A stretch of DNA of 64,000 nt. Source: Gammaproteobacteria bacterium (GTDB lineage Bacteria; Pseudomonadota; Gammaproteobacteria; DSM-19610). A program made the position numbers and the translations under genes. The notes beneath the pieces were generated by a model. It did not search any database, had not been told where the DNA came from, and saw nothing but the letters and a program-made list of their open reading frames with translations. The stretch lies in the NCBI GenBank assembly GCA_026197075.1, contig JAPHQV010000004.1, forward strand, positions 1 to 64,000, read 5' to 3'. Positions 1-9,800 of the stretch are shown one piece after another (position 1 is the stretch's first letter; the number at the start of each line of letters is the position of its first letter).

Positions 1-58
1 CTCGCTGTGAATACATCCCTGTACGCTCGACGGCCGCGTCCATGCGGCCGACGGTCCC
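1..58. repeat. Dispersed palindromic intergenic repeat, copy 1 (cut by window edge)
   Basis: Positions 4-52 match, in the same orientation, the core of the copy at 41106-41155. The core has a region reading GAATACATCCCTGTACG and a hairpin CGGCCGC/GCGGCCG (about 32-51). It ends in GGTCCCG as at 41156. The left flank lies outside the window, so the inverted arms seen in the other copies cannot be tested here. Confidence 0.8.
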
Positions 59-121
59 GTGTGCCCGCACCGGACATCCGGCTTTGCCAACCTGACAATT
101 CGCCACTATGAAAACACCTCC

Positions 122-1471
122 ATGAAAAACTCCGATCTCATCCAACGCGACCTCTCCGTGCTCTGGCATCCCTGCACCCAGATGAAGGACCATGAATGGC
201 TGCCCATGGTCCCCATTCGCCGTGGCGACGGGGTGTGGCTGGAGGATTTCGAAGGCAAGCGCTACCTGGATGCCATCAGTTCCTGGTGGGTAAACCTGTT
301 CGGTCATAACAACCCGCGCATCAATGCCGCCCTGCGCGAACAGCTGGATACGCTGGAGCATGTCATCCTCGCGGGCTTCACACACGAGGCCGTCGTCGAG
401 CTGTCCGAACGCCTGGTCGCGTTGGCACCGCCCGGACTCGCGCGCTGCTTCTATGCGGACAACGGGTCCTCGGCCATCGAAGTGGCCCTGAAGATGAGCT
501 TCCACTACTGGCGCAACCGGGGTGAAGCACGCCGCACCCGCTTCATCACCCTGGAAAACAGCTACCATGGCGAAACCCTGGGCGCCTTGTCCCTGGGCAA
601 CGTCCCCCTGTACCGCGAGACCTATGGTCCGTTGCTGCTGGAGACCATCCCCGTGGCCGCGCCGGACTGTTCGCAACGAGAGCCGGGCGAGACCTGCGCC
701 GAATACAGCGAACGCCTGTTTGCCCCCATGGAAGCGGCCCTGGTCAAGCACGCTCACGAAGTCTGCGCCGTCATCATCGAGCCCCTGGTACAATGCGCCG
801 GCGGTATGCGCATGCATGACCCGGTGTATCTCAAGCTCCTGCGCGAGGCCTGCGATCGCCACCAGGTTCACTTGATCGCGGACGAGATCGCCGTGGGTTT
901 CGGCCGCACCGGTACGCTGTTCGCATGCGAACAGGCCGACATCACACCGGATTTCCTGTGCCTTTCCAAGGGGCTGACGGGTGGATATCTGCCCTTGTCC
1001 GTCACCCTCACTCGCGAGGAGATCTACGCGGCTTTCTACGATGACTATGCAAGTCTGAAGGCCTTCCTGCATTCCCACAGCTACACCGGAAATGCCCTGT
1101 GCTGCCGCGCGGCACTGGCCACCCTCGATATCTTCGAACAGGATCGCGTGGTCGAACACAACCGCGAACTGGCCCGCCACCTGGCCCGCGTCACCGAACC
1201 CTTTACCGAACATCCTCATGTCGGCGAGGTACGCCAACAGGGCATGATCGTCGCCATGGAGATGGTCAAGGACCGCAAGAAGCGCACCCCCTATCCCTGG
1301 GAGGAACGCCGTGGTCTGCGCGTCTACCAGCACGCACTGCAGCAGGGCGCCCTGCTGCGCCCGCTGGGGAACGTAGTGTATTTCATGCCGCCCTATGTCA
1401 TCGACGAGGAACAGATCGAGTTCCTGGCCCGGACTGCCTGGGATGGCATCGACATCGCCACCCGGGACTGA
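122..1471 (+). CDS. bioA: Adenosylmethionine-8-amino-7-oxononanoate aminotransferase (BioA)
   Basis: PLP-dependent class III aminotransferase of biotin synthesis, converting KAPA to DAPA with S-adenosylmethionine as amino donor in the cytoplasm. The protein starts MKNSDLIQRDLSVLWHPCTQ, typical of BioA. It has the SSWWVNLFGH substrate motif, a DNGSSAIEVALKM cofactor-phosphate region, LIADEIAVGFGRTG (PLP aspartate) and the lysine motif LCLSKGLTGGYLPLS. The length of 449 residues is near the family norm of about 430. An in-frame GTG at 59 would add 21 residues read through the upstream repeat, so the ATG at 122 is preferred, although its ribosome binding site is weak. The gene rsmE begins 4 nt after the stop, so the two are probably co-transcribed. 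Confidence 0.95.
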   Translation: MKNSDLIQRDLSVLWHPCTQMKDHEWLPMVPIRRGDGVWLEDFEGKRYLDAISSWWVNLFGHNNPRINAALREQLDTLEHVILAGFTHEAVVELSERLVALAPPGLARCFYADNGSSAIEVALKMSFHYWRNRGEARRTRFITLENSYHGETLGALSLGNVPLYRETYGPLLLETIPVAAPDCSQREPGETCAEYSERLFAPMEAALVKHAHEVCAVIIEPLVQCAGGMRMHDPVYLKLLREACDRHQVHLIADEIAVGFGRTGTLFACEQADITPDFLCLSKGLTGGYLPLSVTLTREEIYAAFYDDYASLKAFLHSHSYTGNALCCRAALATLDIFEQDRVVEHNRELARHLARVTEPFTEHPHVGEVRQQGMIVAMEMVKDRKKRTPYPWEERRGLRVYQHALQQGALLRPLGNVVYFMPPYVIDEEQIEFLARTAWDGIDIATRD

Positions 1472-1475
1472 AACC

Positions 1476-2210
1476 ATGCGCAGCACCCGCCTCTACCTGG
1501 ACACCCGGCTGGTTCCCGACACGGAAGTGGAACTGGACGAACGCGGCGCCCACCACGTGGCGCGCGTATTGCGCATGAAACCTGGCGCCCGCCTGCAATT
1601 GTTCGATGGCCGCGGGAACGAGGCCGACGCATGCCTGGCGAGCGTGGAAAAGCGCCGTGTGAGCGCGCGCATCGAAACCCTGTTGGACCGGAAGGTGGAG
1701 TCCCCCCTGCGGCTGGTGCTGGGCCAGGGTATCTCCCGCGGTGAGCGCATGGATTTCACCCTGCAGAAATCCGTGGAACTGGGTGTGACCCGCATCGTAC
1801 CCCTGTGGACCGGGCACAGCCAGGTTCAGCTCGACGGCAGCCGCCTGGAAAAACGCATGGAACACTGGCGCGGTGTGATCATCAGCGCCTGCGAGCAAAG
1901 CGGGCGCAATATGCTGCCGGAGCTGGCCGCGCCGGTCAGTCTGACGGAGTGGGTGGCGGAACTGGACGGTGATGAGTTGGGGTTGTTACTGGATCCACTG
2001 CAGTCCGCCAGCCTGGCGGAACTGTCCGCGCCCGTTGGGGTGGTGCGGCTGCTCATCGGGCCGGAAGGCGGCCTGAGCGACAGCGAAGTGCACTGCGCGC
2101 GGGAGGCCGGCTTTGTGGGCATAAGACTGGGACCGCGGATCCTGCGCACCGAAACCGCCGCCCTGGCCACGCTGGCGGCACTGCAGGCCCTGTGGGGTGA
2201 TTTCCGCTGA
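1476..2210 (+). CDS. rsmE: 16S rRNA (uracil-1498-N3)-methyltransferase RsmE
   Basis: SPOUT-class methyltransferase that modifies U1498 of 16S rRNA in the assembled 30S subunit. It has the N-terminal PUA-like region (GAHHVARVLRMKPGARL, residues about 22-38) and the SPOUT knot motifs LIGPEGGLSDSE and LGPRILRTETAAL near the C-terminus. At 244 residues it matches the usual length. The start at 1476 gives the canonical MRSTRLYLD beginning; a longer reading to 1395 would run inside bioA. The bioA/rsmE adjacency is also known in Pseudomonas. It ends 134 nt before the convergent chpC stop, with a palindromic repeat between them. Confidence 0.95.
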   Translation: MRSTRLYLDTRLVPDTEVELDERGAHHVARVLRMKPGARLQLFDGRGNEADACLASVEKRRVSARIETLLDRKVESPLRLVLGQGISRGERMDFTLQKSVELGVTRIVPLWTGHSQVQLDGSRLEKRMEHWRGVIISACEQSGRNMLPELAAPVSLTEWVAELDGDELGLLLDPLQSASLAELSAPVGVVRLLIGPEGGLSDSEVHCAREAGFVGIRLGPRILRTETAALATLAALQALWGDFR

Positions 2211-2223
2211 GACTGCTGACTTG

Positions 2224-2333
2224 GCCGGGCGTTACCCCTGCCTATCGGCGGGTGTCGGCCGCAGGGATGCGGCCGTCAAGCCTACATGGATGTATTTACG
2301 GCGTCCCGCAGATAGGCAGGGGTAACGCCCGGC
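2224..2333. repeat. Dispersed palindromic repeat, copy 2, with 23-nt perfect inverted arms
   Basis: The core at about 2252-2303 is the reverse complement of the core at 41106-41155, with about 43 of 50 bases identical. It contains the hairpin CGGCCGCA-GGGA-TGCGGCCG. The core lies between perfect 23-nt inverted arms at 2224-2246 and 2311-2333 (starting GCCGGGCGTTACCCCTG) whose sequence is unrelated to the arms of the other copies. It sits between the convergent genes rsmE and chpC. There is no clear T-tract, so a simple rho-independent terminator is not obvious. Confidence 0.85.
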
Positions 2334-2343
2334 TTTGCGGAAG

Positions 2344-2826
2344 CTATCTGTCGCCCTGCAGCTCCCACCACGCCTGCTCCACCTCACGGTGTACACGCGC
2401 CAAGTCGGGCAGGTCCGCCTGCTCGCTGCCGATGCGCACGGCGGCAAGGGTGTGATCGCTGGCGAACTCGTCGCTTCCCAGGACATCGTCCAGGCCTTCC
2501 TCGTCGGCCAGGAACAGGCGTGGTATGCCCGAGGTCACCATGGCAATAAAGGGAAGACGCGTATCCGCCTGGGTGGTATTCAATACCAGGATGCGGGCAC
2601 GGTCGGCGGATTCCGGCGCATCCTGCTTGCAGAAGATCTCGTAGGAAACCAGGGGAATGCGCTGGTCACGCCAGTTGAGCACTCCCAGCAGCCAGTCGGG
2701 ACCGGCCTCCACTGTCTCGGGCTCCCGGTACGGGACGACTTCCGCCACCGCAACATTGGGGAGTAACAGGTTCATACCCCGCAGGGGAATCCACAGACTG
2801 CGCACCTTGTCGATTACCGCACTCAT
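2344..2826 (-). CDS. chpC: CheW-like adaptor of the Pil-Chp system (ChpC)
   Basis: A CheW-domain scaffold of 160 residues that would couple the PilJ receptor to the ChpA kinase. The fold is visible in WIPLRGMNLLLPNVAVAEVV (about 11-30), WLLGVLNWRDQRIPLVSYE (about 45-63) and ILVLNTTQ. The start at 2826 (MSAVIDKVRSLWIPL) was chosen because the upstream in-frame ATG at 2895 would overlap chpB and add residues not typical of CheW. It is the last gene of the pilG-to-chpC operon, 38 nt after chpB. The position matches chpC of Pseudomonas aeruginosa, but chpD and chpE are absent here. A second CheW protein, PilI, is encoded upstream in the same operon. Confidence 0.85.
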   Translation of the reverse strand: MSAVIDKVRSLWIPLRGMNLLLPNVAVAEVVPYREPETVEAGPDWLLGVLNWRDQRIPLVSYEIFCKQDAPESADRARILVLNTTQADTRLPFIAMVTSGIPRLFLADEEGLDDVLGSDEFASDHTLAAVRIGSEQADLPDLARVHREVEQAWWELQGDR

Positions 2827-2864
2827 TGCATCACTCTCCAGGCGGATATTCCATTCATCCGCAT

Positions 2865-3878
2865 CTATGCTCCATTCGCCACACGCTGCACGCATGAATC
2901 CAGCAAATGCTGCGCCAATTCACCCGGCGGGCCACTGAAGTCGACCACACCGGTACGGCGCGCGGAATCAGGAATGCTGCTGATCACGCAACTGTCTTCA
3001 TCCTGGGCCCAGACGTAACCGCCGGCCTCGTGGATGGCAAGCGCGCCCATGGCACCGTCATTGCCCATGCCAGAGAACAGGATGGCGCCGGCATACGCGC
3101 CGTAGTACCTGGCCACCGCCACCATCACATCATTGATGGTGGGATTATAGGGCCCGCTCCAGGGTTCTTCCGTGAGCAGGATCCGTCCGTGTTCATCCAG
3201 CTCCAGACGGCCACCCGTGGGTACCACCAGCACCTCACCAGGCCGGGGCGTATCCCCTTGGGTGGCCATGCGTACACACAGACCGGTAACACGATTCAGT
3301 TGTGTGGCCAGGCGATGATCGAAGCCATGGCCGATATGCTGTGCCAGCAGGAAGGCCATCGGCAGCTCCGCGGGCAGAGCCGCCAGGAACTTCTTCACGG
3401 CTTCCGGTCCGCCGATGGATGCGCCCAGCACGCACAGGGAAACGGCACCCTGTGTGTCCGTGCTGGTTTCACTCACCACCTTGAGAGCTGGCCGTGACAT
3501 ACCCGGCTCGGCCGTCGTCTGCATGGATCCTGCCGGCTCCTCGACCCGGTCACGAACGGCCAGGGTCCGCAGCTTGTGAACCAGTTTCTCGCCCCAGGTA
3601 CGTCCGGTGGCCATGCTGCTTTCGCTGAACAGTATGGGCGCGGGTGCCGATTCGATCAGATTCTCCAGATTCAGCACATCCGGTTCCTCGATGAGATCGA
3701 TCAGAATCACATCGAGTGCGTACTTGTCCAAACCACATTTCCCAAGTTCGGACAAGGAAGTTTCGCATACCGGCTCCATGCCATGGCGTCGCAGCAGGTC
3801 GCGCAAGCGATCACGCTGTACGCCCTCCTCGGCCACCAGCAGCACCTGCAGGCCGACTTGTCCGGCCTGTTCAACCAT
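2865..3878 (-). CDS. chpB: CheB-type protein-glutamate methylesterase ChpB
   Basis: Methylesterase expected to demethylate the PilJ receptor and so adapt the Pil-Chp pathway. Residues 1-120 resemble a diverged receiver domain with the phosphoacceptor-like Asp in DVILIDL. The C-terminal CheB domain holds the catalytic triad motifs: Ser in CVLGASIGGPEAV, His in LAQHIGHGFD and Asp in FSGMGNDGAMG. Length is 337 residues, typical for CheB. The start codon overlaps the end of chpA by 8 nt, implying translational coupling. A long non-conserved linker (about 120-150) joins the two domains. Confidence 0.92.
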   Translation of the reverse strand: MVEQAGQVGLQVLLVAEEGVQRDRLRDLLRRHGMEPVCETSLSELGKCGLDKYALDVILIDLIEEPDVLNLENLIESAPAPILFSESSMATGRTWGEKLVHKLRTLAVRDRVEEPAGSMQTTAEPGMSRPALKVVSETSTDTQGAVSLCVLGASIGGPEAVKKFLAALPAELPMAFLLAQHIGHGFDHRLATQLNRVTGLCVRMATQGDTPRPGEVLVVPTGGRLELDEHGRILLTEEPWSGPYNPTINDVMVAVARYYGAYAGAILFSGMGNDGAMGALAIHEAGGYVWAQDEDSCVISSIPDSARRTGVVDFSGPPGELAQHLLDSCVQRVANGA

Positions 3879-6800
3879 GCTGCCTGGTTTCCGCCAGCAG
3901 GCTGCCGATGTTTTCCAGCAGCTCGGCTTCCACGAAAGGCTTGCCCAGGTAACGGTTCACACCGATCTCCATGGCACGATTGCGGTGTTTTTCACCGGTA
4001 CGTGAAGTAATCATAATGATCGGAATATTGCGCAGGCGGCTGTCATTACGTATGTGGGTGGCAAGCTCGAAACCATCCATGCGCGGCATCTCGATATCCA
4101 GCAACATGACGTCGGGCACCAATTCCTGCAATTTGGCCAGCGCATCGACTCCGTCCTTGGCGGAGACCACCTCCATATCGTTTCGTTCCAGCAAGCGGGT
4201 AGTGACCTTGCGCACGGTAATGGAGTCATCCACCACCATGACCGTGACACCTTTATCGTTCGCGGCGACCGCCTCCGCGGGAGCCGCCGGCACCAACTGG
4301 GCGAGACTGCCGAGACGTACCAGCGGCGCCAGATCCAGGATGAGGACCACGCTGCCATCGCCAAGGATGGTGGCGCCGGACACACCGGCCACGGTGCTGA
4401 TCTGGCGACCCACGGATTTCACCACGATTTCCCGGCTGCCAAGCAGGTGATCCACATGCAAGGCCACGCAGTGCTCGCCCGAACGGGCAAGCAGTAGCGG
4501 TACCCGTGCAGGCAGCGCTTCCAGATTGGGCGCACTTTCTCCGAGCAGACTGCCAAGGTGCTGAACCTCGTAACGATAGCCGGCGTACTCGTATCTTGCC
4601 TCGGGATCATTGTAATGCCGTATCAGATCCTCGCGGCGCATGCGTACGATACCCCCGATGCTGGACAGGGGAATGGCATAGCTTTCCTCGCCCACCTGGA
4701 CCAGAAGTGCATGGTTGATGGCCAGGGTGAAGGGCAGGCGTATGGTGAAACATGTACCCTTGCCCGGGGTGGAATCGATGTGCAGCGAGCCGCCCAACTG
4801 CTTGACTTCGCTGTTCACCACATCCATGCCGACACCGCGCCCGGATACCTGGGTAACCTCCTGGGCCGTACTGAAGCCGGTCTCGAGAATGAACTGCAGG
4901 ATTTCATTATCGGTGAGTGGCAGGTCTTCGCGCATCAGGCCACGCTCGATGGCCTTGGCGCGAACCCGGGCGATATCGATGCCACGACCATCGTCATCGA
5001 TACGGATAACGACCTCGGAAGCCTCGCGGGACAGACTCACACGGATAGCGCCGTCTGCCGCCTTGCCCGCTGCGATGCGCTCTTCCGGCGCCTCGATGCC
5101 GTGGGCCAGGGCATTACGCAGCATATGCTCGATGGGCGCGATGATACGGTCGATGACCGTACGATCCATTTCGCCTTCGGCACCTTCGAGCTTCAACTCC
5201 GCCTGCCGGTTCAATTCCTGGCAGGTCTGGCGAACGATGCGTCGCATGCGCGGCGCAAGCCCAAGGAAGGGCACCATACGCGTGCGCATGAGGCCTTCCT
5301 GCAACTCGGTGTTGACCCGGGACTGCTGTAGCAGCAGGGTTTCCGACTCACGAGTAACGTTGTCGAGCAGCGCCTGGATACTGCTAAGGTCACCGACTGA
5401 TTCCGCCAGTGAGCGGGAAAGTTGTTGCAGGGTGGAATAGCGGTCCATTTCCAGCGGGTCAAAATCGGCGCCGTACTGGTCCATCTCGTCCTGGTAGCCG
5501 GACAGAATCTGGGCCTCGGTCTCGATTTCCAACTGGCGCAACTGCTGGCGCAAGCGCACGATGGTCTGGTCCATTTCCGCCAGGTTGAAGCGGTAGGATC
5601 CCACCTGCTGTTCCAGACGGGCGCGATAGATGCTGATCTCGCCCGCGTAGTTCACCAGGTTGTCGAGCAGGTCGGCGCGCACGCGCACCAGCTCCTGGGC
5701 AGTGCGGTTGGCGGTACGGCGATCATCCACCGGCAGCGAATCGCTGCTGGCCACGTCCCGCTCCAGGCTGGTTTCCGCCACTACCTGGGATGCGGCCCCG
5801 GGAATGAGGGCGATCAGCTCGCGAATCAGGCCGTTGGCGGCCTCGATGGGCTTGCGCTCACGCACATGCTGCAACATGGAAACCAGGCGATCCTGGGCCA
5901 CATGCAGGGCACTGAACGCCTGCCGGGGCGGAATCTTCTTGGTATCCGCATACCCGGTCACCAATGCCTCGACCCCGTGGGCCAGGTCACCGATGAGATT
6001 GATACCGGCCATGCGCGCGCCACCCTTGAGGGTGTGCAGCTCACGCTGGAACTGGGCCATGAGATCGAAATTCTCCGGGGCTTCCGACCAGCGGTGCAAG
6101 GTCGCTTCGCTGGCCTGCAGGATTTCCTCACCTTCTTCCAGGAAGATCCCCAGCAGCTCGGCGTCCGCCTCGGCGTAGATATCACGGGTGACGGCTTCCG
6201 GCTCGGCTTCTGCTTCAGCCGCCGATCCAGCTGGCTCCGACTCCTCTGCCTCGGTCTGCAAGTGCACATGCTGCAGGCCTTCATCCTCGGCCGTGTCATG
6301 CAGCAGGGACTCCAGTTCGGCGATTAGGCCCATGGCGGACTTCAGGGGCCTGTGGTCGCGGACCTGTTCGACCATTCCGTTCAGGCGATCCTGGGCCAAT
6401 TGCAGCAGGTCGAACATGCGCTTACCCACGGGCGCCTGTCCTTCCACCACCGCGGTCAACATGGTCTCCAGTCCATGACTGAGATCACCGATGGCACTGA
6501 TATCCGCCATGCGCGCGCCACCCTTGAGGGTATGCAGGTGGCGTTGATACTGGGCCATGAGCTCACCGTCCTCGGGGCGCTCCAGCCATTCCTGCAAGGT
6601 GATCTCGCAGCTGTGCAGGATCTCGTCGGCCTCTTCCAGAAAGATGTCCAACAGTTCGGGATCCACGTCCGCATAGGGATCGTCGGCGCTACCCGCAGCC
6701 TGTGACAGGGGTTCCGGGATTGGTTCCTGCGCCGTTTCCTGTTCTTCCTCCCGTACCGGTTCCGGCTCCTGCACGGGCGCGGTCACCACGAGCGCTTCTT

Positions 6801-9800
6801 CCAGATCCGACCCGGCCAGATCCTCCTCGACCTCTACCACCGGCAATTCTTCCATCGTCTCGACGGATGCGCCCGACAGCTCCGCGGCAGGCAATTCGCC
6901 GCGGGCGAGCGCCTCGGCCCGCTCCTGCAGGCGTGCCATTTCCGGCGCACTCACGGTTTCATGGAGATAACGGGGCAGATCCGGGAGCTGCTCGAGGACA
7001 TCCTGCAGAAGATCGAGAAGGTGCTCATCCGCTGCGGCCGTTCCCTCGATCACCCGGTTGAGCAGGTTTTCGAGCGCCCAGGAAAACTCTCCAATGACCT
7101 GCGCTCCCACTAGTCGGCCACTACCCTTGAGGGTGTGGAAGGAACGTCGTGCGGTCGTCAGCGCCTCCTGGTCCTCCTGGTTGCGCAACCAGCGTGGCAG
7201 GTGTTCCTGCAGGGTTTGCAATTCCTCCTGGACCTCTTCCGCAAAGACCTCGAGGATTTCCGGATCCACGGCCGACTCTGTCGTCGCTTGTGCTGCACGA
7301 TCCATTCCTTCGGAAGACTCGCGCGTCTGCACCTCTTCGTCCGAGGGGTGAAAGCCAAGCCCCATCTCGACCAGGGCGGGGAAAGGCGGTGCGGCGTCCC
7401 TCTCGTGCATGGATGATTCGGACAGTTCCGCCACACGCGCCAGGAAGCTTGTCGTATCGGGCACCGAAGGATCGGCTTCCTTGAACAGCGCGAGCATCCG
7501 GGACACCAGTTCGACGCCTTCCTCCAGTGCGGCGATACCCTGCTCCGGCATCGGTCTCTGCTCGGCCATCATGATCTTGGCGTAACGCTCCAGTCCACTG
7601 GCAATCGCCGCGATACTGCCCGCCTCGGCCATGCGCGCGCTACCATGCAGGGTATGCAGGGCGCGTACCAGTGCCTCGCTGACCTGGCATGCCTGTGTCT
7701 CGCCATGGCAGTCTGTGATGAAGTCGCGGATGGTGGCAAGGTGAGTTTCCGTCTCGCTGTAGAAAATCTCGTAGAGCACCGGATCCATGATGGAAGCCGC
7801 GACAGGCTCGACATCATCATTGGTCTGGGTTGCAATGACGACATCCTCGGCGGGCAAGGCGGTGTCTACCGGCGTGGGTTCCTCATATACCGGCGACTCC
7901 TCCAACTCGGGAAGCTTCAGGTCATCCAGGGAGCCGGTACGCGCCAAGGCATCGGCCTGCGCCTGTAGCAGGGCGATATCCAGGCTCGGCGCAGGACCAC
8001 CCTTGACCTGTTCAACCAGCTGCGGAAGCGCCTGCAAGCATGTTTCGAAGGCCGCGATCATATCGGCATTGAGCTCGCGGGTACCATCGATCAGCCGGTT
8101 GAGCAGGTTCTCGAAAGCCCAGGAAAACTCACCGATCAGCAGTGCACCCACGAGCCGCCCGCTACCTTTGAGGGTATGAAAGGAGCGACGTACCGTAATC
8201 AGGGCCTCCTGATCCTCGGCATTCGCCAGCCAGCGTGGCAGTAATTCACCAATGGTTGCGACTTCCTCTTCCGCCTCTTCGATGAAGATCTCCATGATCT
8301 CTTCATCGATATCCTCGTTTACCACGGGTACGGACTGGGCAGCGGACGTTATGGTTGCCTGGGGTGTGGCTGCCTTGATGAAACGATCGGAGACCACCAC
8401 GTTGCCGGGCAACGCATCTTCTTCCGTCACGGCACCCAGGTCGATCTCCTCGACCTCGAGACCAAGCTCGGACTCAGCGTCCTCGCTGAAACTCAGCTCC
8501 TCCAGCTCGACGCTTTCATATTCAGCGCTATCCGGGCCTTGCCCGGCATCCATCGACGCATCTCCAGGCGGGGGCATTATCGGTGCGACGGGCTGATCCG
8601 CTTCCGGCGCACCTTCCAGCAATTCTCCGGGCAGCGGGTAGCCGAGACGGGCCACGGCCTGGACCGCCACATCGATCACACTGGCACCGAACAGGCGTTT
8701 TTCCTTTTGCCCTTCCAGGTAGTACTCGACACCACAGATGGCATCGGCCAGTGCGTCCAGGGTATCGGTATCGGGTTCCTGCCGTCGCTCGATCAGGTCG
8801 CGGGCGACATAACGCCCCACCGCATCCACGAGTGCCGCGGCCTTCTCCCGACCCAGCAGCAGCAATCCGCCCTTCACCTGGTTGAACAGTTGCGGGACTT
8901 CCTTGAGCAGCCCGACATCCTGCTCATCCATGAAACCGGTAATGGCATCCTTCGCGCGCGCCATGTCACTGATGGCTTCCTGCAGAACCACAACCATGAC
9001 CTGGTCGAACTCCGCATCCTCGGCGCTGGCGGCATCGACACGCCGTCCACCACTGACTCCGTCGAGGGAATTCTCCACGAACAGTAGCGCAGAGGCGATA
9101 TCCATCAGGGTGGATTCATTAGCCTCGTACTTGCCTGCGATGATGTCGCGGGTAAGTTCCGCCTTTTCCATGATGGCCTTGCGCGGTGCACCCAGGCCAA
9201 GCATACCCAGGGTATCGCCCAGCGATTTGAGGGTATCCGCGACAGGCTGCAAGGACGTGAGCTGCTCACAGCCACTACGTTGGAACAGGTCCAGGCCATC
9301 CTTGACCCGCGCAAGGTTCTCCTTGACCGCCACCGCGACCGTCTGCAACAGATCGAGGTTATGGCCGGACATGCTGTCCTGTGCCTCCGTCACCTCATCA
9401 TGGTCGGGCAGCAGGCTTTTCAGCTGATAGGTTTTCTGGATCGCCTCGATGCCCGGTCCCGGGCCTTCGGCGTGGGCAATATAAAACAACAGGTTTTTCT
9501 GCAGATCGGTGGGCAGCTGCTTTTCGAAATCCTGCTCGCCGCTATCGATGAGCTTCTTGAGCTGACGGTCGATCTGCCCCATGAGCAGCTTGGTGGAGAG
9601 ACTTACCTCCAGGGCACCATCACGCATCGCCTCCACGAGGCCGCCGGCCAGCCACCAGAGGCGGGCGGTGGCGTCGCTTCCACTGGCTCGCTGCAGGCGC
9701 TGCAATACCGCGCCGATTTTCTGCAGTGCTTCGCTGGTGTTCTGCTCCCGATACCAGGCCAGGAGGCCCACCTGGTATTGATGACGCAGGGATTTCGCCA

